Shown here: positions 59,375 through 64,000 of the stretch, one piece after another
Layout of the letters: the number at the start of each line of letters is the position of its first letter
Numbering within the stretch: position 1 is the first letter of the stretch
Source of the DNA: DAISKN01 sp963716925
GTDB lineage: Bacteria; Acidobacteriota; Vicinamibacteria; Marinacidobacterales; SMYC01
Reading direction: 5' to 3'
DNA: 64,000 nt
NCBI GenBank assembly: GCA_963716925.1
Contig: CAVQUX010000033.1
Coordinates: forward strand, 124,001 to 188,000
Position numbers and translations under genes: made by a program
Notes under the pieces: model-generated
The model's input: only the letters and a program-made list of their open reading frames with translations
What the model was told of the DNA's origin: nothing
Database searches by the model: none

Positions 59375-62245
59375 ATGCCTCGCAGGGAGCTGGTTCTCTG
59401 CCGCGGTTTCCGCGGCGTCACGTCGTTCGCGACCCTGAGTCTGAGGCAGCTCCGCGAGAAGGACCCGTTCTCCGTCGCTCGCTCCATCGTCCTCCTGCCC
59501 ACGGCGGCCGCGACGCACCTCTTCCGAAGGGAGCTCGAGGACGCGCTCTTGAAGCGCGGCTCGGCCGCCTTCCTTCCCACCATGGCGACCTCCGCGAACC
59601 TCGTCGCGCTCCTCGCCGAGGGTGCTTCCGCGAAGCTCCGCATGGTCGATCCACTCCTGAGAGAAGCGCTCCTCGAAAACGCCTTCGCCAGAGTTCTCGA
59701 GGAGGGCGTGGTTCCTCCTTTTGGGATTCGCGGCGGGCTCGCCCGCCGCGTGCTGGATCTCTACGACGAGATCCACGCCCGGTCTCCTCTCGAGGGCGGA
59801 GAGCGCGGTCTCGGCGGATTCTTCGCGCGGGCCCTCGAAGAGCTGGAGGCGCCCGACGACGAGGGAGCGATGAAGCTCGCGGCCCAGACCCGATTCCTGA
59901 GAGCCTCGATCGAAGGCTATCGCGAAGCTCTCGGCGAGCTGGGACTTCTCGACGTCGCTGGCGCGAGGCTCGCGCTCCGCGCGGAGGATTTCCCCTTCGA
60001 GAGGGTTTTCGTTCTCGGCTCCGACACCCTCGGCGTCGCGGATCTCGACTTGCTTTCGTCGGCGCCGGGCCTGGGAGAGCTCCTCGTCGTGGTTCCGAGC
60101 CCCGAAAGCGAGCTCCCCGAGGCCATCGCGCGACGGTTCTCCATGGTGACGGCAAGAGACGGGCTTCACTCACCACCCCGTCAGCTCGTCCCCGGCCACG
60201 GGAACGAGATCGCGTTCGTCGCCCGCGACCGCGAGGAGTCCTTCACCGACGTCGCCCGACTCCTGAAGGCGCTCGAAGACGATGGGAGGCTCCCGCCCCT
60301 TCATCGCATCGGAGTCGTCGTTCCCCGGCCTCTGACCTATCTCTATCTCGCGAAGAAAGTCTTCGGCGAAGCCGGAATCCCCTACCAGCTCCAGGACAGC
60401 TTTCCCCTCGCGACCGAGCCCTACGTTGCCGCGGTCGACCTCGTTCTGGAGCTCGTGGCGACGGGCTCCCGTCGAGACTCAGCGCTCGCGCTTCTCCGAA
60501 GTCCGTTCTTCGCCTTCGATGGCGTCTCCGAGGTGGAAGTCGCCGCGTTCGACGAGCTGACGCTGCGCTTCCGCGAGCCGGGAGGCGTCGATCGATTCCG
60601 CGCGCTTCTCTCGAGGTTGAGCCGCAAGCCGCTCCAACCGAGCCTTCCGGGGGTTATGGGCCCGGATGCGACGGCCCGTGCCATCCCCGCGCTCACCGCC
60701 GTCGTCTCGGCGAGCGAAGCCCTCGGCCCGCTCGGCGAGACCGGTCCGCTCACGGCGAAAATCGACTGTCTCCGCCGCTTCCTTCGTTCCTTCGGCAAGG
60801 CGCTTCCCGAAGAGGACTCCCGCAGGAACCGCCTCGAGAGGGCGAAGGCCGCCTTCGATTCCATCCTCGACCGACTGAAAGACGCCGCGCGCCGTGTCTC
60901 CGACCGACCGCGGGATTTCCCTTACTTCCGGGAGAAGCTCCGACGCGCGATCGAGCAGCACACGTTCGCTGTCCGGAGCGGCGAGACCGGGGTCCAGATC
61001 GTCGACCGGCGCTCGGCTCCCTTCGGCGGCTTCGACCTCGTGCTGCTCCTGGGGCTCAACGAGGACGAGTGGCCCGAGCGGTCCGAGAGGAACATCTTCT
61101 ACCCCCAGTGGCTCCTGCGGGAGTTCGGCTTTCCTTCCGATCGCGATCTGCTCGCGGCGGAACGGCTGCGCTTTCTCGGGCTTCTCGATCTCCCGTGGAA
61201 GAACGTCGTGCTGCTCCGCCACCAGCTCGAAGACGAGATACCCGCGGTGCCGTCGCCCTTTCTCGAGGATGCCCGGTCCTGGGCGTCGGAGCGGGGCGCT
61301 CTCGAGGCGCCTCTCGCCGCGGCGCTCGCGGACATCGTCGTGACCCGCTCCGATGCTCTCCGGCGCGGGCTCCTCGCTTCCGAATCCGCAACCGGTCCGC
61401 GGCGGCCGGGGCACGTGGACGGACCTCTCACCGTGTCCGAGCCAATCTCGCCGACCGCGTTCGAGCTCTATCTGCGGTGTCCGTTCAAGTACTACTCGCG
61501 ATACCTCCTGGGGATCGAGGAAGAGGAAGAAGTCGACGAGCAGCTCTCGCCCCTCGAGCGCGGTCGGATCCTGCACGAGGTTCTCCAGGAAGCCTTCGCC
61601 GAATGGGATCGCGGCCGGAGCTCGCCCCGGGGAATCGACCCCGAGAGCTACGACGAGGCCCTCGCTCTCTTTCGGCGCGTGTCCCTCAAAAGCCTTCCTC
61701 CCGAGCACCGGGCGATCGAGATGGAGCGGCTCTTCGGCGGAGCCGGCGAGCCGGGCGCGATCCCTTGGCTCCTGCGCCGGGAGATGGCGCAGGGGGCTCT
61801 CCGGGAGCGGCTGGTGGAGCACGCGTTCTCGAGCCCGCTCCGGCTCGAGGAAGGGCCGCGGGGAGAAAGGCCCTGGTACGTGCGGATCCAGGGACGGATC
61901 GACCGGGCGGATCTCGACGAAAAGGGCCTCCTCCATATTTACGACTACAAGAGCGGGCGGGCTCCGGGAGAGGCGGTGGCTCTGCAGGTCCCGCTCTACG
62001 CCATGTGCCTCTCGTCGGAGCGTGGAGCGCCGGTCAAGGAAGCCGCGTACCTGAGCTTTCGCGATCGCAAGGCGATCTCGAGAGGAGACTTCGACAAAGC
62101 CTGCGCCCTTCTGACCCGCACCTACGGAGCGATCCGGGAAGGGCGCTTCGGTCCCGCGCCGTATCAGGAGCACCTGTGCTCGAGCTGCGGCTACGCGATG
62201 GTCTGCCGCAAGGAGATCGTGGAGCCCGTGGAGAATCCCTCGTGA
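59375..62245 (+). CDS. addB: AddB-like helicase/nuclease with Fe-S cluster cysteines
   Basis: 956 residues from ATG 59375. It is the second subunit of a RecBCD-like double-strand-break repair complex. The N-terminal two thirds are a UvrD-like fold without a clear Walker A (the site reads LLPTAAATHLF). Middle motifs include RIGVVVPRPLTYLYLAKKVFGEAGIPYQL and FDLVLLLGLNEDEWPERSERNIFYPQWL. The C-terminal PD-(D/E)XK nuclease has LERGRILHEVLQEAF, VRIQGRIDRADLD and IYDYKSGRAPGE. The Fe-S ligands are Cys at about residue 702 (LRCPFKYY) and C-x2-C-x5-C at about 935-944 (CSSCGYAMVC). Its stop overlaps addA as GTGA. Confidence 0.9.
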   Translation: MPRRELVLCRGFRGVTSFATLSLRQLREKDPFSVARSIVLLPTAAATHLFRRELEDALLKRGSAAFLPTMATSANLVALLAEGASAKLRMVDPLLREALLENAFARVLEEGVVPPFGIRGGLARRVLDLYDEIHARSPLEGGERGLGGFFARALEELEAPDDEGAMKLAAQTRFLRASIEGYREALGELGLLDVAGARLALRAEDFPFERVFVLGSDTLGVADLDLLSSAPGLGELLVVVPSPESELPEAIARRFSMVTARDGLHSPPRQLVPGHGNEIAFVARDREESFTDVARLLKALEDDGRLPPLHRIGVVVPRPLTYLYLAKKVFGEAGIPYQLQDSFPLATEPYVAAVDLVLELVATGSRRDSALALLRSPFFAFDGVSEVEVAAFDELTLRFREPGGVDRFRALLSRLSRKPLQPSLPGVMGPDATARAIPALTAVVSASEALGPLGETGPLTAKIDCLRRFLRSFGKALPEEDSRRNRLERAKAAFDSILDRLKDAARRVSDRPRDFPYFREKLRRAIEQHTFAVRSGETGVQIVDRRSAPFGGFDLVLLLGLNEDEWPERSERNIFYPQWLLREFGFPSDRDLLAAERLRFLGLLDLPWKNVVLLRHQLEDEIPAVPSPFLEDARSWASERGALEAPLAAALADIVVTRSDALRRGLLASESATGPRRPGHVDGPLTVSEPISPTAFELYLRCPFKYYSRYLLGIEEEEEVDEQLSPLERGRILHEVLQEAFAEWDRGRSSPRGIDPESYDEALALFRRVSLKSLPPEHRAIEMERLFGGAGEPGAIPWLLRREMAQGALRERLVEHAFSSPLRLEEGPRGERPWYVRIQGRIDRADLDEKGLLHIYDYKSGRAPGEAVALQVPLYAMCLSSERGAPVKEAAYLSFRDRKAISRGDFDKACALLTRTYGAIREGRFGPAPYQEHLCSSCGYAMVCRKEIVEPVENPS

Positions 62246-64000
62246 CCGAGGAGGTCCTCTCGTTCGTCGACGCGGGGGCGCGCGCGCAGGCCTCCGACCC
62301 CACGCTCAACGTAGCTCTCGAGGCGTCGGCGGGGACGGGAAAGACCCGGGTCCTCGTGGACCGATACCTGCGCCTCCTGGAGGAGGGCTCTGCGCCGCGC
62401 CATATCCTGGCCATCACCTTCACGCGGAAGGCGGCGGGCGAGATGAAGACCCGCATCATCGAAGAGCTGCGCAAGCGGCCGTCGCTCTGGAACGAGATGA
62501 GGACCCGGCTCTTCGAGATGCACGTCACCACCATCGACGCCTTCTGCCTCGGCCTCCTGCGGGAGTTCCCGCTCGAGGCGGGCCTCGATCCCGACGTCGC
62601 GCTCCTCGACGAGGTCACGAGCGACCGATTGAAGGAGGAGGCCATCGACGAGACCCTCTCCGCCTCCCGCCGGGGGCGCGGTGTCGACATCAGGTTCCTG
62701 GTGGCGCGTTTCGGAGAGGGGGCGCTGCGGCGCGGAATGCGCGAGTTCCTCCAGAGCCGGCTCACCCGCGAGGAGATCCTGGCGCGCTACGTCGAGCACG
62801 TCGTCCCCCCGAGCGTGAGCCTGAAGACGAGCTTGAAACGCTTTTCGGAGTCTCTCTCGTCGGCCTTCCGGGGGAAAGAAGGCGTAGAGAGATTCCTCGA
62901 GACCGGCCCCCCTGAGGAGGAAGCCGAGGAAGCCGAAGCCGCCGGATTCCGGGCGGTGCGCTTCGCGCTCGTGCGCGGGGTCGACCCCGAGAGCGCGACT
63001 CCCGTCGACGTCGAGGAGGTCCGGGCGTATTTCCTTACTTCCGAGAACGAGCCGCGGAGACGCCTCTCGCCGCTCGTATCGAAAGATAGCTTCCCGACCC
63101 CAGCGGCCTGCGAGCGCCACCGGGAGGCGGTTCTGGCGCTCGCGCCCGGCGTCGCCCGCGCCTACCGGCAGTGGATCCGCGAGAAGGACTTCTACGCCGT
63201 TCGTCAGATTCATGCGCTCTATCGTCACGCAGCGGGGCGGTTCGCGGAGCTCAAGAGCGCCCGCGCCGGGCTCGATTTCACCGACGTGCTGCTCGAGGCG
63301 GTGAAGCTCCTCGAGAAGCGAGGGGAATTCTCTCAGAGCCGATTTCGGCTCGAGTCCCGCTACCATCATCTGCTCATCGACGAGTTCCAGGACACGAACG
63401 AGTATCAGTGGCGGCTCATCCGGGCTCTGGTCGACTCCTGGGGAGAGGGATCGGGCCTGGTCCAGGAGGTCATCCTGGCCGAGCAATCGCAGGGTTCAGG
63501 CACGGGCCGCATCCGCGAGCCGAGCCTCTTTCTCGTCGGGGATCGGAAACAGTCGATCTACGGATGGCGCGACGCTCGGGTCGAGGTGATGGAGAAAGCG
63601 TCCCGCCACCTGCTGCGCATCCGGAGCGGAGGCGGGCGGAAGCTCACGCTGCGGCACAGCTTCCGCGCCTCGGGGGAGCTCCTCTCGTTCCTCAACGACC
63701 TCTTTTCCGACGTCCCCCGGGCACGGGCGGATCTGGAATGGTCCTTCCAGTACCGGGAGAGCGATCACTTCCCGACCTCGAAGACGCTGGTGAGAGCCGG
63801 CGGACCCTCGGTCGCGCTCGCGGCGGGAAAGAATCTGGGCGAAGTGGCGGGAATCGTCGCCGACGAGGTCGTGCGCCTTCTCGAAGAGGAAAGCCTCCGA
63901 CCGAAAGACGTCGGAATCCTCTTCCGAAGCCGATCGTCCTATCGCGCGTACGAAGAAGCTCTCGTCGCCCGTGGCGTTCCTGCGTACGTGTACCGGGGTC
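62242..64000 (+). CDS. addA: AddA-like UvrD/RecB helicase-nuclease, C-terminus off the window
   Basis: About 586 residues visible, open to the right end. GTG 62242 overlaps the addB stop. SF1 helicase motifs: Walker A LEASAGTGKTRVLVDRYL (near residue 30), motif Ia ILAITFTRKAAGEMKTRI, TTIDAFCLGLLREFPLEAGLDP, Walker B HLLIDEFQDTNEYQWRLI (near 378), motif III FLVGDRKQSIYGWRDA, and motif IV-like LRHSFRASGELLSFLN. The nuclease end should lie beyond the window. It would unwind broken ends in complex with AddB for recombination. Confidence 0.93.
   Translation, partial: MTEEVLSFVDAGARAQASDPTLNVALEASAGTGKTRVLVDRYLRLLEEGSAPRHILAITFTRKAAGEMKTRIIEELRKRPSLWNEMRTRLFEMHVTTIDAFCLGLLREFPLEAGLDPDVALLDEVTSDRLKEEAIDETLSASRRGRGVDIRFLVARFGEGALRRGMREFLQSRLTREEILARYVEHVVPPSVSLKTSLKRFSESLSSAFRGKEGVERFLETGPPEEEAEEAEAAGFRAVRFALVRGVDPESATPVDVEEVRAYFLTSENEPRRRLSPLVSKDSFPTPAACERHREAVLALAPGVARAYRQWIREKDFYAVRQIHALYRHAAGRFAELKSARAGLDFTDVLLEAVKLLEKRGEFSQSRFRLESRYHHLLIDEFQDTNEYQWRLIRALVDSWGEGSGLVQEVILAEQSQGSGTGRIREPSLFLVGDRKQSIYGWRDARVEVMEKASRHLLRIRSGGGRKLTLRHSFRASGELLSFLNDLFSDVPRARADLEWSFQYRESDHFPTSKTLVRAGGPSVALAAGKNLGEVAGIVADEVVRLLEEESLRPKDVGILFRSRSSYRAYEEALVARGVPAYVYRG

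Noticed and set aside
1..64000. Insertion sequences, transposases or prophage
   Set aside because: No transposase, integrase, phage structural gene or terminal inverted repeats with target duplication were recognised in the window.

Overview
The window is GC-rich, densely coded DNA from a Gram-negative bacterium: it has a TonB-dependent receptor, lipoprotein signals, a LolD-like exporter and outer-envelope enzymes. The large FtsX-type permease of the MacB-like acidobacterial kind (25-27.5 kb), the Oar-like receptor with a carboxypeptidase-regulatory domain, and the GH3/beta-lactamase fusion suggest Acidobacteriota or a near relative. That placement is an inference; no rRNA or marker tree is available here.

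Layout. 1-24.8 kb is a surface-glycan / specialised-metabolite region: a GT-C-like membrane protein, a DUF4832 TIM-barrel protein, two paralogous SGNH hydrolases, a radical SAM-TPR fusion, a TonB receptor, a fused sugar epimerase-methyltransferase, three glycosyltransferases, IPP isomerase, a single-module NRPS (C-A-T-reductase, A-domain code reading as threonine), and an FAD oxidoreductase flanked by two paralogous small membrane proteins. 25-27.5 kb holds a frameshifted ADOP-type permease. 27.5-34.5 kb has carAB divergent from an O-carbamoyltransferase/SxtJ/DUF5989 cassette, so a carbamoyl-phosphate maker sits beside a carbamoyl-phosphate user. 34.6-38 kb is an ilvB-ilvM-PQQ-propeller operon behind a well-formed leader-peptide attenuator. 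38-41.2 kb has a HupE/parvulin/patatin set and a very acidic small protein with its own near-leaderless promoter. 41.2-50.7 kb contains NamZ, ilvE, an acyl-CoA ligase/PanE pair, a PilZ protein, a NagZ-like GH3/beta-lactamase and a YdjC-type deacetylase, and carries three copies of a GC-rich palindromic repeat, one of which is inserted in frame inside namZ. 50.7-57.4 kb has two secreted proteins of unknown function, a tRNA-Glu 3' fragment and a HlyD-LolD-permease-permease exporter operon. 57.4-64 kb has an ankyrin protein, a GtrA/CDP-alcohol transferase pair, and addB-addA (addA runs off the right end).

How parts fit together. The left region probably makes and decorates a cell-surface glycan or glycolipid (nucleotide-sugar modification, GT2/GT4/GT-C transferases, SGNH acyl-group enzymes, isoprenoid supply, carbamoylation), with an NRPS that would release an aldehyde or alcohol. 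The middle handles branched-chain amino acids and peptidoglycan turnover.

Quality note. Nine single-base frame changes interrupt five otherwise well-conserved genes. Every one behaves as an extra base, and several lie in runs of four or five G/C. Removing one base per site gives exact full-length reading frames. I read these as probable consensus insertions rather than gene decay, and the affected entries give both the raw and corrected interpretation.
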